From Lachnoclostridium sp. UBA903 (lineage in GTDB: Bacteria; Bacillota; Clostridia; Lachnospirales; Lachnospiraceae): DNA of 64,000 nt. The DNA is taken from positions 93,106 to 157,105 of the forward strand of contig DBEP01000008.1 of NCBI GenBank assembly GCA_002294045.1. Reading direction: 5' to 3'. The stretch's first letter is position 1. The number at the start of each line of letters is the position of its first letter. Made by a program: the position numbers and the translations under genes. The notes under the pieces are model-generated. The model was given only the letters and a program-made list of their open reading frames with translations. It made no database searches and had not been told where the DNA came from. Positions 43,540 through 53,683 of this stretch are shown piece after piece.

Positions 43540-44931
43540 TTATTTCTTGAATTGAAGAAACGAAGAAAACGAAGTATTTTTCGGACGTATTGTTTTGGAA
43601 TCATGAAAGAAATCCCGGGTTAACTTAATAATTGTTGTGCTGAGTGCAACCAATGTAATCAGGTTCGGAATTGCCATTAACCCGTTGAACAAATCGGCCA
43701 ATTCCCATACTACATCAACTTCGGCCACACATCCGACAAATACAAGTACTACAAAAATAATTTGATAGAGCCTGATTGCTTTTATCCCTGCAATATATTC
43801 AAGGGCTTTCTCCGCATAATAATACCATGCTATTATAGTAGCAAAAGCAAAAAGCACGATACCCACGGATACTATATATTCTCCTCCCGGAATAGCATTC
43901 TGGAAAGCAGTCAGTGATATATACGTACCGTCCATATCCCCGTCACTCCACAAGCCGCTCGTAATAACTACCAATGCCGTAATTGTACACATTACAATCG
44001 TATCAAAAAATACTTCAAAGGCACCCCAGCACCCCTGGCGTGCCGGATGATCCGTATTGGCACTGGCATGAGCAATCGGTGCACTTCCAAGTCCTGCCTC
44101 ATTGGTAAAAACACCTCTTGCAACTCCGATACGTGCCGCATACATCATGGTAGAACCTGCAAATCCCCCGACTGCTGCCGTTCCGGTAAATGCATCCTTA
44201 ATAATCATCCCAAATGCCGCCGGTATTTTTCCGGCATTGATAATTAAAACAACAATTGCCGCTACAATATATATTCCTGCCATAAACGGCACCAATTTTT
44301 CCGCAACCGTTGCAATTCTTTTGATTCCGCCGATAATAACCATTCCTACCAAAACAGCCAATACAATACCGGTTACATACGAAGAAATCTGAAAAGCTGA
44401 TTTTAATCCGCCGGAAACTGCATTAGCCTGTACCATATTACCAACTCCAAAGGAAGCAATCACCGCAAAAACACAGAACGCAAAAGCCGTCTTTTTCCAT
44501 CCAAGCCCCCTGCTGATATAGTACATCGGTCCTCCGACATAATCGCCTTGTTTGTTTTTTTCACGGTAAGCCACTGCTAAAGTAGTCTCGCAAAATTTCG
44601 TAACCATACCTAATACGGCACAAATCCACATCCAAAAAATAGCTCCCGGTCCTCCCACGCTGATTGCTATTGCAATACCTACAATATTGCCTGTTCCGAC
44701 AGTTGCCGCAAGAGCCGTGCATACGGCCTGGAATGGTGTAATCATACCCTCCTCTTCGTTTAGCTGTTTTTTAAAAATGGTTTTCAAAGTATTTGCCATA
44801 ACCGTACCAAAATGGGTAAAAATCACGCCTTTAGTTCGGATTGTCAGATATACTCCCGTTCCCAGCATCAGTATCAGCATAGGTAAGCCCCATATAATGT
44901 TGTCATTTAACCAGACTATCAGATTAAACAT
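43540..44931 (-). CDS. Alanine/glycine:sodium symporter (AGCS family)
   Basis: The 463-residue protein has about ten membrane segments and the family hallmarks GVYLTIRTKG, ATVGTGNIVGIAIAI, GGPMYYISRG and the NEAGLGSAP motif. It imports alanine or glycine with sodium. The start is preceded by GGAGG at a spacing of 12 bases. A short family A copy lies 45 bases upstream of the start. Confidence 0.95.
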   Translation of the reverse strand: MFNLIVWLNDNIIWGLPMLILMLGTGVYLTIRTKGVIFTHFGTVMANTLKTIFKKQLNEEEGMITPFQAVCTALAATVGTGNIVGIAIAISVGGPGAIFWMWICAVLGMVTKFCETTLAVAYREKNKQGDYVGGPMYYISRGLGWKKTAFAFCVFAVIASFGVGNMVQANAVSGGLKSAFQISSYVTGIVLAVLVGMVIIGGIKRIATVAEKLVPFMAGIYIVAAIVVLIINAGKIPAAFGMIIKDAFTGTAAVGGFAGSTMMYAARIGVARGVFTNEAGLGSAPIAHASANTDHPARQGCWGAFEVFFDTIVMCTITALVVITSGLWSDGDMDGTYISLTAFQNAIPGGEYIVSVGIVLFAFATIIAWYYYAEKALEYIAGIKAIRLYQIIFVVLVFVGCVAEVDVVWELADLFNGLMAIPNLITLVALSTTIIKLTRDFFHDSKTIRPKNTSFSSFLQFKK

Positions 44932-44976
44932 ATTATCCCATTTCCTCCGTAAAATTAAAAATAGTGTTTTCCGTAT

Positions 44977-45022
44977 TGGAGCGTGTTTGAAAAATCATTG
45001 CGCATTTTTCAAACGTACTCTA
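44977..45022. repeat. Family A element, minimal copy
   Basis: GAGCGTGTTTGAAAAATC is followed almost immediately by its inverted partner GCATTTTTCAAACGTACTC and TA. Almost no core remains. It lies upstream of the symporter start. Confidence 0.7.
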
Positions 45023-45359
45023 GGGAAACATTTCTTTATTATACTTTATAGCTGCTGTTTTTTCAAATATTTTGTCATCCGGACCTGGATGCGGTAGAAA
45101 AAAAGGAGCAGGAAGATACATTTAAAGCGGGGGAGATAGCTATTCAACTATGAAAAGCAAAGGTAAATTGGGGAGATTAGACGAAGAAAGCTTTAATAAC
45201 CTTTACGAATACATAACATCAATGAGGCCGGACTTTCTGAGCCGCTGAGCGTAACAAAGCAGGGTAATAAGCCGCCCCCTGTCTACTTAAGGGAGCGGCT
45301 CAAAATTACCGGTTCTGTCTTTTTTATTTATTACCAAAACTAAAATACTCTGTCTTTAT
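45023..45359. other. Gap with a short ORF and a terminator
   Basis: The plus strand has a 32-codon frame (45150-45248, MKSKGKLGRLDEES...) with a poorly spaced GGGGGAG, possibly a gene remnant. The rest has no recognised gene. The hairpin at 45270-45302 ends the transport operon to the right. Confidence 0.35.
45270..45302 (-). terminator. Terminator of the second sugar transport operon
   Basis: On the minus strand GAGCCGCTCCCTT...GGGGGCGGC forms a strong stem followed by TTATTA, about 58 bases after the permease stop. Confidence 0.7.
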
Positions 45360-46208
45360 CTATTCCTTCATACTCCCCAGTGCAACGCCCGCAATGATAT
45401 ATTTGGATAACAGGAAATATATTACAAACAGCGGCAGCACCGTCAGCGACAGTCCTAAATATACCGACCCAAACTCCGTTTTATAGATATCTCCCCTCAG
45501 CAGGCTTACCATTATCGGCATTGTATATTTATCATTATCCGTAAGCAGGATCAAAGGCATAAACAGGTTATTCCAACTTGCTACAAACGAAAAAATCGCC
45601 TGCGTTGCAATAGCGGGTTTCATAATTGGTAATATTATTCTGTTAAATATGTGAAATTCACCGGCACCATCTATCCGTGCCGAATTCACAATGTCAATGG
45701 ACAAAGAGGAAAGCAAATACTGCCGCATAAAAAACACTGTTGCGGGAGCGGCTATGGCAGGCAGTATCAGCGGCAAAAAATTGTTCGTCATATGGATGCT
45801 GTACATAAACTGGTAAAAACCAATACTTGTTACCTGGGCGGGAATCATCATCACGGCCATTATAAACGTAAAAAACGGCTGGCGCAGCCTCCAGTCATAC
45901 ACTACCAAAGCATATGCGGTAAGCGATGAGAAATATACCGTACAAACCGTTGCACCTGTGGAGATTATCATTGAGTTAAAGAAACCTTTCAGCGGGTTAA
46001 AGCTCTTACCGAGCAGTACTTGTAAATTACTGAATAAATACTTCGAAGGTAACAGTGATATGGCATTCTGCTGAATCTCGAAGGTTCCGCGGGTAGCATT
46101 CATAAACATAATCCAAAACGGCAGTATGCTTAAAAGCGCCAGGAAAATGCAGACAACGTAAATTATTACTTTAAACATGACTTGGGTTATTTTCCTATCA
46201 TGCCTCAT
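45360..46208 (-). CDS. Sugar ABC transporter permease (MalG type)
   Basis: The 282-residue protein has six membrane segments and the EAA-like loop VNSARIDGAGEFHIFNRIILP. It overlaps the MalF-type permease gene by four bases (ATGA). It completes the importer with the binding protein at 47281. No ATPase is encoded here, so a shared MsmK-type ATPase is likely. Confidence 0.93.
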   Translation of the reverse strand: MRHDRKITQVMFKVIIYVVCIFLALLSILPFWIMFMNATRGTFEIQQNAISLLPSKYLFSNLQVLLGKSFNPLKGFFNSMIISTGATVCTVYFSSLTAYALVVYDWRLRQPFFTFIMAVMMIPAQVTSIGFYQFMYSIHMTNNFLPLILPAIAAPATVFFMRQYLLSSLSIDIVNSARIDGAGEFHIFNRIILPIMKPAIATQAIFSFVASWNNLFMPLILLTDNDKYTMPIMVSLLRGDIYKTEFGSVYLGLSLTVLPLFVIYFLLSKYIIAGVALGSMKE

Positions 46209-47185
46209 ACTCCCGTCCTCCTTGCCGCCTTCTCGGCTTCTTTCAGTAATTTCATCTGGTTTTTCTTCTCTTTTTTAAGCCGTTCCGCATATTTGTCGCG
46301 CATAATATAAAAGACTATGGCCGACAGTATGGATATAATAACAAACATAATCATGCTGGCAGCAGCCGCACGGTTATACATGTAGCTACCGCTGAAAGCC
46401 TGATTATAAATAAACACGCTTGTCGTAAGGGTAGCGTTGTCCGGTCCGCCAAGAAGAAAAAGTCTTGGAATATCAAACATCTGCAAACCGCCGATCATAC
46501 TTGTAATCAGCGTATACAGCAGTATGGTCCTTAAGTTCGGAAGCGTTATGTAAAAAAACGTTTGTGCACCTGATGCACCGTCAATCTCCGACGCCTCAAA
46601 AAGTTCGGGATTCATGCCTAATACACCCGATATAAGTACTATCATTGTATATCCGTACCACATCCAGAACTGGATGAAGGATACAATGCCTCTGGCCGTC
46701 CACTTCTGTATAAGAAAGTTGACCGGTTCCTCCGACAAACCAAGCATCCTGAACAAGTCGTTAACCGGTCCCATCGGGTATCCGAACAGCGAATTAAACA
46801 GTATGGCTATTGTCGCTGCCGTTATGATATTCGGCATATAGAACAGAACTTTGAATGCGCCTTGACCCTTTATCTTGCGGCGATGACTGGTGAACCACGC
46901 GGTAAGCAGGAGCGCCAGGAAAATCTGCGGAATAAAGTTAATTATCCAAATCAGCACCGTATTTTTTAATGATTCCTGGAAAGAGGGGTTTTTTAAAACC
47001 TGCTGGAAATTCTGAAACGGATTTGCCAGGAAATTAAAATCCGTACTGCCCAGGCCTTTAAAGTCGGTAAAACCGATTACGGCCGTATAAATAATTGGAT
47101 ATAATGAAAATATTAGAAACGCAAGCACAAAAGGTATGCAGAATATATAGCCGTATTTAGCGTAACTAACGCCCTTACGTCGCAT
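46205..47185 (-). CDS. Sugar ABC transporter permease (MalF type)
   Basis: The 326-residue protein has six membrane segments and the loop FEASEIDGASGAQTFFYITL. A charged Lys/Arg/Glu tail follows the last segment. GGAGG precedes the ATG. It lies between the binding protein and the MalG-type permease. The substrate is unknown. Confidence 0.93.
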   Translation of the reverse strand: MRRKGVSYAKYGYIFCIPFVLAFLIFSLYPIIYTAVIGFTDFKGLGSTDFNFLANPFQNFQQVLKNPSFQESLKNTVLIWIINFIPQIFLALLLTAWFTSHRRKIKGQGAFKVLFYMPNIITAATIAILFNSLFGYPMGPVNDLFRMLGLSEEPVNFLIQKWTARGIVSFIQFWMWYGYTMIVLISGVLGMNPELFEASEIDGASGAQTFFYITLPNLRTILLYTLITSMIGGLQMFDIPRLFLLGGPDNATLTTSVFIYNQAFSGSYMYNRAAAASMIMFVIISILSAIVFYIMRDKYAERLKKEKKNQMKLLKEAEKAARRTGV

Positions 47186-47280
47186 AAGCGTTCACCTCCG
47201 GTAAATGATAAGCATTTATTTATAAATAGTATTGGGGGCGGTCGACAAGGCATCCTCCCGCCCCTGATTACAGGTTTCAG

Positions 47281-48699
47281 CTATTCAACAATAACATCAA
47301 GATTATCCATAACATTTTGTTTAAAATCGATTATCGCCTGTTCGCGTGATTTATTGCCGGCAGTATACTCGCGTACCTGATTGCGCCAGTAAGTATTGAT
47401 TGTTTCATCATACTGGGTCAAATTCTTGCCGTTAGCAAATTCACCCGCGGGAACGAATACGTCGAACATATTCTGTCTGCCCAGAAAGTCAAGTGTACCG
47501 TCAGACTTTTTCATAACCGCACCGGAAGCTACGGTATCCTTCGTTCCTTCGGGACTAAGGGTGCCGTTTGCCCAGAAGTACTGGAGCCCGTTATCGGAGC
47601 TGTCAAGTGTAATCCATTTGATAATATCACCAACAGCGGCCGGAACCTTGGTATCCTTATTTGCAAGAACCCATGTGCCGCCCCAGAAGAAGCCAACAGG
47701 CGGCTCGCATACGGCCCAGTCGCCGTAGGTACCCTCACCCGGCGTTGAACCTCCTGAGTTGCCTGCCATAACGTAGTTAATTAACCATGCAGGTCCAAAG
47801 AAACCGAAGGTTTTCTGCGCACCGGCATCTTTCATATCGGCATACCAGGCATCCGTCCAGTCCTGTGTATCATTGTGATAACCGTTATCTTTCAGCTGCT
47901 TGGAAAGATCCAGGAATTCCTCGCGCTTAGGATCGATAGTGAGTTTGCCGTCCACAATCCAGCCTTGCTCGGAACTGTTCTCAACTGCGTGCCAGATGTC
48001 GCCGTCACCGGAAACAATCCCATAACCCTTTGCTTTCAAATCAGCGGCCGCAGTAAAAAAATTATCCCAGCCCGGACCGACTTTCTCTTTGATTGCCGCA
48101 GGATCGTCCGTGCCCCAGACTTCCTTGGCGATGGATCTGCGATAGATGAATGCTCCGCCGGTTGCCTGATAGCCAAGACCGACAAGATTGCCATCCGGGT
48201 TTGTTCCGATATCGACCGTATACTGGGCGATTTCGGCTTCCTCCAAAAGGCTGTCAACGTCGATACCCAGGTCTTTATAAGCAGCGGCAAACTTGGAGGC
48301 ATCGCCCTTTGTATATTTCAGGACAAAGGCGGCTTCTGCGCAGAATATATCGGGTGCTTCCGCACCGCCGGCTTTGAGTGCCTGGTCCAGCGCAGGCTGG
48401 TATGCGCCATCCGTGGTAGCGATAATGGTAGTTTTGATTTCATAAGGGAAGTCGGGGTTAAGTTCCTTGTATTTCTCTAACATTTTGGGAACTTCGTCGG
48501 TGAAACTCCAAAGATTAATAACTTTAACGTTTGGATCGTTGGTGACTTCCTGAACAGTGTCTCCCTGATCAGCAGTTGTGCTGTCACCGCCTGAACCGCT
48601 TGTGGAGCTGTCTTTGTCACTATCAGCAGTACCGCATCCTGTCAGTGTCGCAGACATAAGAAACAAGCAAGCGAGAAAAAAAGCAATAATACGTTTCAT
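47281..48699 (-). CDS. Sugar-binding lipoprotein of the second transport operon
   Basis: The 472-residue protein has a signal sequence with lipobox LTGC and a Ser/Gly/Asp-rich linker, then a family-1 binding domain with many aromatic residues. GGAGG is well placed before the ATG. It heads an operon with two permeases. An AraC regulator is encoded upstream in the same direction and probably controls the operon. No glycosidase is nearby, so the sugar cannot be predicted. Confidence 0.92.
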   Translation of the reverse strand: MKRIIAFFLACLFLMSATLTGCGTADSDKDSSTSGSGGDSTTADQGDTVQEVTNDPNVKVINLWSFTDEVPKMLEKYKELNPDFPYEIKTTIIATTDGAYQPALDQALKAGGAEAPDIFCAEAAFVLKYTKGDASKFAAAYKDLGIDVDSLLEEAEIAQYTVDIGTNPDGNLVGLGYQATGGAFIYRRSIAKEVWGTDDPAAIKEKVGPGWDNFFTAAADLKAKGYGIVSGDGDIWHAVENSSEQGWIVDGKLTIDPKREEFLDLSKQLKDNGYHNDTQDWTDAWYADMKDAGAQKTFGFFGPAWLINYVMAGNSGGSTPGEGTYGDWAVCEPPVGFFWGGTWVLANKDTKVPAAVGDIIKWITLDSSDNGLQYFWANGTLSPEGTKDTVASGAVMKKSDGTLDFLGRQNMFDVFVPAGEFANGKNLTQYDETINTYWRNQVREYTAGNKSREQAIIDFKQNVMDNLDVIVE

Positions 48700-49003
48700 A
48701 ACATTCCTCCTCTGAATATGTAAATTATATACAGTTTACATTAGGATTATATAAAACATCTTCCATACAAGCTTCTTGTATCTTGCTATCTTTTAATCAA
48801 ATATTGCTTTTTTCTCCTGCCTTTTTGTCTATAATATATACTCCTTTAAGAATATACACCTGTAAAACCTGTCGTTTTGCAGCCAAAAAATGTTGATAGG
48901 GATATAAAAACTAGTAATATTTGATAATGGAACCCCATAAAGAAATATTACTTTTTAATCATTGAAATTGCACCGTTTACTTTATTATGAAATAGAATGC
49001 AAT
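48700..49003. other. Non-coding gap before the binding-protein gene
   Basis: This AT-rich stretch lies between the AraC-regulator stop and the transporter operon and probably contains the operon promoter and AraC-binding sites. I could not define them. Confidence 0.4.
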
Positions 49004-49867
49004 TTATTTGATTTCGTAAAGAGCTTTATATTCTGTGGGGGTACAATGATTTTTAGCTTTAAACACACGGTTAAAGGTTGCCAGGCTGCTGAAACCGGAT
49101 TTCATAGCAACCTGGGTTATGGATATATCCGGTTCAATCAATAGCTTCTGGGCATGCATAATCCTGCGGTTAATTAAATAATCGTAGCAGGATACGTTCA
49201 TGACTTCCTTGAAAAGACGTGCAAAATGGTATTTACTGAATCCGGCAATGCTTGCAATATCTTCCATATTGATATTCTCGGTGCAATGATCATTGATGTA
49301 ATTGCATACGTTAAAAAACAGTTCTATATATTCGTGTCTTTTTTGTTTTTTGATAATTGAAAATCTATCATTACTGTTTATGTAATTCCGTCCCAGGGTG
49401 GTAAAAAAACGGATGAGCATGGAATAAGCCGAGGCCTCTCTGAACGGCAGAGTTGAAAAATATTCCGATGTAATACTCAGAATCAGCACGGAAAGTTCTT
49501 TATGTATATCGGGCATTGATGACGGTGTAACGGTAACACAGGGACGAAACATATGAAATGCCGAATTAAAACCGTTCAGGCTATAAAGCAAGGTACAGTC
49601 AAACTGCAGTATGATTCGGTGTCCGGAAGGCGGCGCATATAACTGATGCAGTTCGCCAGGCGGGATAATGATAATATCTTCAACCTCCAGATTGTATGTC
49701 ATTTCATTTATCGTGACCTTATAATTGCTTTCAACGGGCATGATAATCTCTGTGTCGGTGTGCCAATGCTGCGGATAATCTTCATATTCCCTGTTCAGAT
49801 AAATACGGATTTTAAAATCTCCGTGATAATCCACAATTTCATGGATTCCGTTTAAAATTTCAATCAT
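49004..49867 (-). CDS. AraC-family transcriptional regulator with cupin N-terminus
   Basis: The 287-residue protein has an N-terminal cupin-like sensor (WHTDTEIIMPVESNYKVTIN, IIPPGELHQLY) and a C-terminal AraC double HTH (IASIAGFSKYHFARLFKEVM, KSGFSSLATFNRVFKAKN). GGAGG precedes the ATG. It is transcribed toward the sugar transporter operon 300 bases downstream and is its likely activator. Confidence 0.92.
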   Translation of the reverse strand: MIEILNGIHEIVDYHGDFKIRIYLNREYEDYPQHWHTDTEIIMPVESNYKVTINEMTYNLEVEDIIIIPPGELHQLYAPPSGHRIILQFDCTLLYSLNGFNSAFHMFRPCVTVTPSSMPDIHKELSVLILSITSEYFSTLPFREASAYSMLIRFFTTLGRNYINSNDRFSIIKKQKRHEYIELFFNVCNYINDHCTENINMEDIASIAGFSKYHFARLFKEVMNVSCYDYLINRRIMHAQKLLIEPDISITQVAMKSGFSSLATFNRVFKAKNHCTPTEYKALYEIK

Positions 49868-50140
49868 AAAATAACCTCCCCTTGTAAATTACCCTCTCAC
49901 AACATTTAACTTTGTGGCAACGATATTTAATCTTACAACATTTTCTCATTAGTTTCTTAAATAAACTAATTCAATGTTATAATATGTAAATTCCTAAGTC
50001 AAGCCTATCGTTTCAATTATCTTTTCCAAATAAATTTTTAATTCTTAATAAATATTTAGAATTTGTAATAAATTCTTCATGGTAATTTCTTACTTATAAT
50101 GCTATAATTTCTATAAAGCAATATGAGGAGGATAATAAAT

Positions 50141-51859
50141 ATGATGAAACCAATTATAATCGGACTTGTTACCCTGACCGCCCTTGGCGGATATAATACC
50201 GGACAGGTTCAGGCTGAAACTGTAAATCATACGGTTGTCTCAGCTGCTTCCGAAGAATTAAACGAACCGGCTGATAGTCAGGCCGATTCCGCAATTCCAC
50301 AGAAGGAAACTACGGCAGAGGATTTTAAATTCTCAACCATGGCCGACGGCCGTATCAGTGTGGCCGGTTATCATGGAACCAATCCGATAGTTAATATTCC
50401 CAAAACCTATAACGGACAGAAAGTAGAGTATATCGGTTATTCTGCTTTTTACGGAAATGAACTTATCGAAGAAGTTATCATTCCGGAGGGGGTTACCGCT
50501 ATTGGAATGGGGGCTTTTTATTCCTGCAGGAATTTAACAAAAGTAACTCTTCCCGACGGATTAACCGGAATTGATACGGGAGCTTTTTCTGATTGCAGCA
50601 AGCTTAAGGAAATTAACCTGCCTCTTACTATAAATTCCATATCAGAATCAGCCTTTGATAAATGTATAAGCCTGACAAGCCTTACCATACCGGCCGCTTC
50701 CGTCGGATACGGTGCTTTTAGCGGTTGTACCGGTCTTACGGATATTACCTTTACGGCTGCCAAAGAAATTTCTGTCGGAGCCTATGCATTTTCTGATTGC
50801 AGCAATTTAAAAAATGTAACTTTCCCGAAAAAGCTGGAAACAGGTTCCATCAGTACGGGAAGTTTTTCCGGCTGCACTTCTCTGGAAACGGTATCCTTGC
50901 CCGACGGACTGACGACCATCGGAGACTCGGCCTTTGCCGGTTGCACCAATTTAGCTAAGATTACCATACCAAAAAGCGCCACAAAATTAACTTACAACGC
51001 ATTCCGGACAACCAAGTGGTATGAAAACAAGATGAAAGAAAGCCCTTTACTGGTAATCAACCAAATTTTAATTGACGGCAGCCGCGCCAAAGGAAGTGTT
51101 ACCATACCAAAAGACGTAGTCCGAATTGAAAAAAAGGCATTTTCACAAAATAACAATATAACAAAAGTAACCATGAATTCCAAGGTAACAGCCATAGCAA
51201 GCGATGTTTTTTTGGGCTGTGAAAACCTGAAAACCGTTACTTTTAAAAAAGGCTTAAAGAAAATGGGCCATAATGTCTTTTTAGGCTGTAACAGCCTTAC
51301 CAAAGTTACACTTCCGGAAGGCTTAACTGCCATCGGCAACAAGGTATTTTATAATTGTAAAAACTTAAAAAGCATTACTTTCCCAAAAAGTCTGACTTCC
51401 ATCGGTACCGACTGTTTTTCTTATACCCAATGGCTGACAGATAAAAGGAAATCAAATCCTCTGGTTACTGTTAATACGGTATTGGTTGACGGTAAAAACA
51501 GCAAAGGAAATGTTACCATACCAAAAGGTGTTGTTACTATAGCAGAATCCGCATTTAGCGGCAATACCAAAATCACTAAAGTTACCTTACCTGCCAGTGT
51601 AAGAACCATAAAAAAACGTGCTTTCTCCAGTTGTACCGGTTTAAAAGAGGTACAGATGTCAAACGGTATTAAAAAGATAGGTTCCAGTGCTTTTAGCTAC
51701 TGCAGCTCCCTGACCAAAATAGTATTTCCTAAAAGTATAACGGAAATCGGCAGTGAAGCCTTATTGATGGCGAACAAAAACTTAGTCGTTTATACTGTAA
51801 AGGGGTCCTACGGAGAAACCTATGCTAAAAATAACAAGCTGAAATATAAATATCTTTAA
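50141..51859 (+). CDS. Secreted BspA-like leucine-rich-repeat protein
   Basis: The 572-residue protein starts at 50141 after GGAGG. A signal peptide (MMKPIIIGLVTLTALGGY...) has a likely cleavage after VQA. More than ten LRR_5 repeats of about 23 residues follow, with forms such as AIGMGAFYSCRNLTKVTLPD. There is no LPXTG or anchor. Two longer inter-repeat blocks (about residues 288-330 and 425-462) resemble each other. Such proteins bind host or microbial surfaces. It is a single-gene unit with a terminator after it. Confidence 0.9.
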   Translation: MMKPIIIGLVTLTALGGYNTGQVQAETVNHTVVSAASEELNEPADSQADSAIPQKETTAEDFKFSTMADGRISVAGYHGTNPIVNIPKTYNGQKVEYIGYSAFYGNELIEEVIIPEGVTAIGMGAFYSCRNLTKVTLPDGLTGIDTGAFSDCSKLKEINLPLTINSISESAFDKCISLTSLTIPAASVGYGAFSGCTGLTDITFTAAKEISVGAYAFSDCSNLKNVTFPKKLETGSISTGSFSGCTSLETVSLPDGLTTIGDSAFAGCTNLAKITIPKSATKLTYNAFRTTKWYENKMKESPLLVINQILIDGSRAKGSVTIPKDVVRIEKKAFSQNNNITKVTMNSKVTAIASDVFLGCENLKTVTFKKGLKKMGHNVFLGCNSLTKVTLPEGLTAIGNKVFYNCKNLKSITFPKSLTSIGTDCFSYTQWLTDKRKSNPLVTVNTVLVDGKNSKGNVTIPKGVVTIAESAFSGNTKITKVTLPASVRTIKKRAFSSCTGLKEVQMSNGIKKIGSSAFSYCSSLTKIVFPKSITEIGSEALLMANKNLVVYTVKGSYGETYAKNNKLKYKYL

Positions 51860-51870
51860 CAATATAATTC

Positions 51871-51904
51871 GGCGCTCTTCAGCTTTATAAACTGAAAGAG
51901 CGCC
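51871..51904. terminator. Terminator between convergent genes
   Basis: GGCGCTCTTCAG pairs with CTGAAAGAGCGCC (one bulge), followed by AATTTC. It can serve the LRR gene and the convergent NarL-type system. Confidence 0.8.
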
Positions 51905-51940
51905 AATTTCAATAAACCGGCTGTTTTACAGCGGCCTCCT

Positions 51941-52561
51941 TTATTTCTGAACATTTTCCTCTTTTCCGTCGGCAATCAGACTGAGCTGTGTCCGGTTTTT
52001 TACATTCAGCTTATCCATAATGTTGGATAGAACATTGCGCACCGTACCTTCACTTAAAAAAAGATGCGTTGCTATTTCCTTGTTGGTTAGGCCCTGGGTA
52101 ACGAGGTCAAACACATCCTTTTCCCGCGGTGTAAGCTTTTCAAAGGAAGTAACCTCCCTTGAGGTCAGTGTTTTCAGCACCGTACTGTCAATAACAGCGG
52201 TTCCTTCATAAAGCATGCGAAGCTTGCCTGCAATATTTGCAATCTTATCCGTCTTGAGCAGATATCCCTCCGCTCCGGCTTTCAGTGCCATCTGGATATT
52301 TGCTTTATCCTGGAAAGTAGTCAGCATCATTATCCTTATACTGCGGAAACGTTTCTTAATTAAGCGGGTTGCCTGAATGCCGTCTACATCCGGCATGCGG
52401 ATATCCATCAGGACCAAATCCGGAAGCTGCTGCTCACATAACCGTATGGCTTCCTCTCCGTCATTGGCTGTGCCGAGTACTTGAATGTCGGTTTCCTTCG
52501 ATAACAGAATTGAAAGACTTTTGCAGATTAGCGGATCGTCATCCACAATAATAATTTTCAT
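51941..52561 (-). CDS. NarL/LuxR-family response regulator
   Basis: The 206-residue protein has a receiver domain (IIVDDDP, phosphoacceptor in LVLMDIRMPDVDG) and a LuxR HTH (KLTPREKDVFDLVTQGLTNK). ATG 52561 is eight bases after GGGAG. It is the last gene of an ABC-2 exporter/two-component operon and probably activates that operon. Confidence 0.93.
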   Translation of the reverse strand: MKIIIVDDDPLICKSLSILLSKETDIQVLGTANDGEEAIRLCEQQLPDLVLMDIRMPDVDGIQATRLIKKRFRSIRIMMLTTFQDKANIQMALKAGAEGYLLKTDKIANIAGKLRMLYEGTAVIDSTVLKTLTSREVTSFEKLTPREKDVFDLVTQGLTNKEIATHLFLSEGTVRNVLSNIMDKLNVKNRTQLSLIADGKEENVQK

Positions 52562-52576
52562 TACCATAACTCCCTT

Positions 52577-53665
52577 CTATCGAATCGGCAGTACACACAC
52601 CAGGCGAAAATCTTTGGATATATTAGTCGATATGTTCCCTCCAACGGCTGCCGCACGCTGCTGCAGATTGCGGAGCCCTAGCCCGGATACCGCATGCGTT
52701 TTTATATCCACGCCGTCATTTTCCACGCAAAGCCTTACAATAGAGGGTGTAATGTCAAGCGTCGCCCGGACATTTTTGGCCTCAGAATGACGTACTATAT
52801 TGGTCAGCGCTTCCTTAAGACAGGGCTCCAAAATACTCCATAAGTAAACCGGCACCTTTGAAGCATCCCCGTAAACCTGGAGTTTTACAGGGCAGTACTT
52901 AAATTCCCCGCACAGCTTCCGAAGGCTCTCAACCCCTATGCTGAAGATGGGTGCAAGATTCTGCACCGTCTCGCGGATTTTATCTATGCCATGCTCCAGC
53001 CTGACAAGGGACTCCCCAAGCATATCTTCTGCCTGCTCCGGCTCGTCCTTAAGCAATACCTGCGCTGTTTGCAGCGATAAATAGGCTGCAATGATTTCGT
53101 GTCCGGCATGGTCGTGGATATCACGGGCAATGCGGCTGCGTTCGGATAGCTCCGCCATTTTTGCAGTTTGTATACTGGCGTTGAGCAAATCCTGTTTCAG
53201 GCTTTCTGCCTCATAGTACCGTTTTCTGTCCTCGTCTATCCGTTTCAGGGCATTTTTCTGATACTTTTGCCATCCCCACAGACTGAAGCCCGCAAAAAAG
53301 CCCTGTATGAGCATTAAACAAAAATATGGTTCTTGTTTATACAAAAAACAATAGTACAAAGCAGGTAAGGCAATAATCGGATAACCGAGATAAACGGCTT
53401 CAAATACACTAAGTGTCAGAAAATAAGCTCCGCTTTCCCATGTTGCGGCAGCAATAAATACTATGGCCTGATCTATTGCCAATGTCCATTTCATTTTTGG
53501 AAAACGCCAGCGTACCAGCATGAGAATAGACATCTGCAAAAACAGGAATAATCCCGTGAGCCCGCTATCGGTCATAACCCACGAAATATACAATAAAGAT
53601 ATTCCGACAATTCTGTATGCCGCTCCCCATAGCTGCGGAAACAACGGCAGCTGTGTGTCATTGAT
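52577..53665 (-). CDS. DesK/LiaS-like sensor histidine kinase (HisKA_3), apparent ATC start
   Basis: The protein has several membrane segments in its first 130 residues, a HisKA_3 motif (SRIARDIHDHAGHEIIAA) and an HATPase domain (ALTNIVRHSEAKN, GLGLRNLQQRAAAVGG). GGAGG (53674-53678) lies eight bases before ATC 53665. TTG 53644 has no ribosome site, and the nearby ATG 53661 is in another frame with a stop after 29 codons. The start is placed at 53665 by inference, giving 362 residues. It pairs with the NarL-type regulator downstream. Confidence 0.8.
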   Translation of the reverse strand: MNDTQLPLFPQLWGAAYRIVGISLLYISWVMTDSGLTGLFLFLQMSILMLVRWRFPKMKWTLAIDQAIVFIAAATWESGAYFLTLSVFEAVYLGYPIIALPALYYCFLYKQEPYFCLMLIQGFFAGFSLWGWQKYQKNALKRIDEDRKRYYEAESLKQDLLNASIQTAKMAELSERSRIARDIHDHAGHEIIAAYLSLQTAQVLLKDEPEQAEDMLGESLVRLEHGIDKIRETVQNLAPIFSIGVESLRKLCGEFKYCPVKLQVYGDASKVPVYLWSILEPCLKEALTNIVRHSEAKNVRATLDITPSIVRLCVENDGVDIKTHAVSGLGLRNLQQRAAAVGGNISTNISKDFRLVCVLPIR

Positions 53666-53683
53666 AGTAATCCCCTCCTTTGG

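Noticed and set aside
45150..45248. 32-codon plus-strand frame as a gene
   Set aside because: Ribosome-site spacing is poor and no similarity was recognised; noted only in the gap description.
47875..48480. Plus-strand frame of 201 codons
   Set aside because: It is antisense to the sugar-binding lipoprotein, which has a signal peptide, lipobox and ribosome site.
50336..51850. Direct repeats as a CRISPR array
   Set aside because: The periodicity comes from leucine-rich repeats in a coding sequence; units vary and there are no unique spacers.
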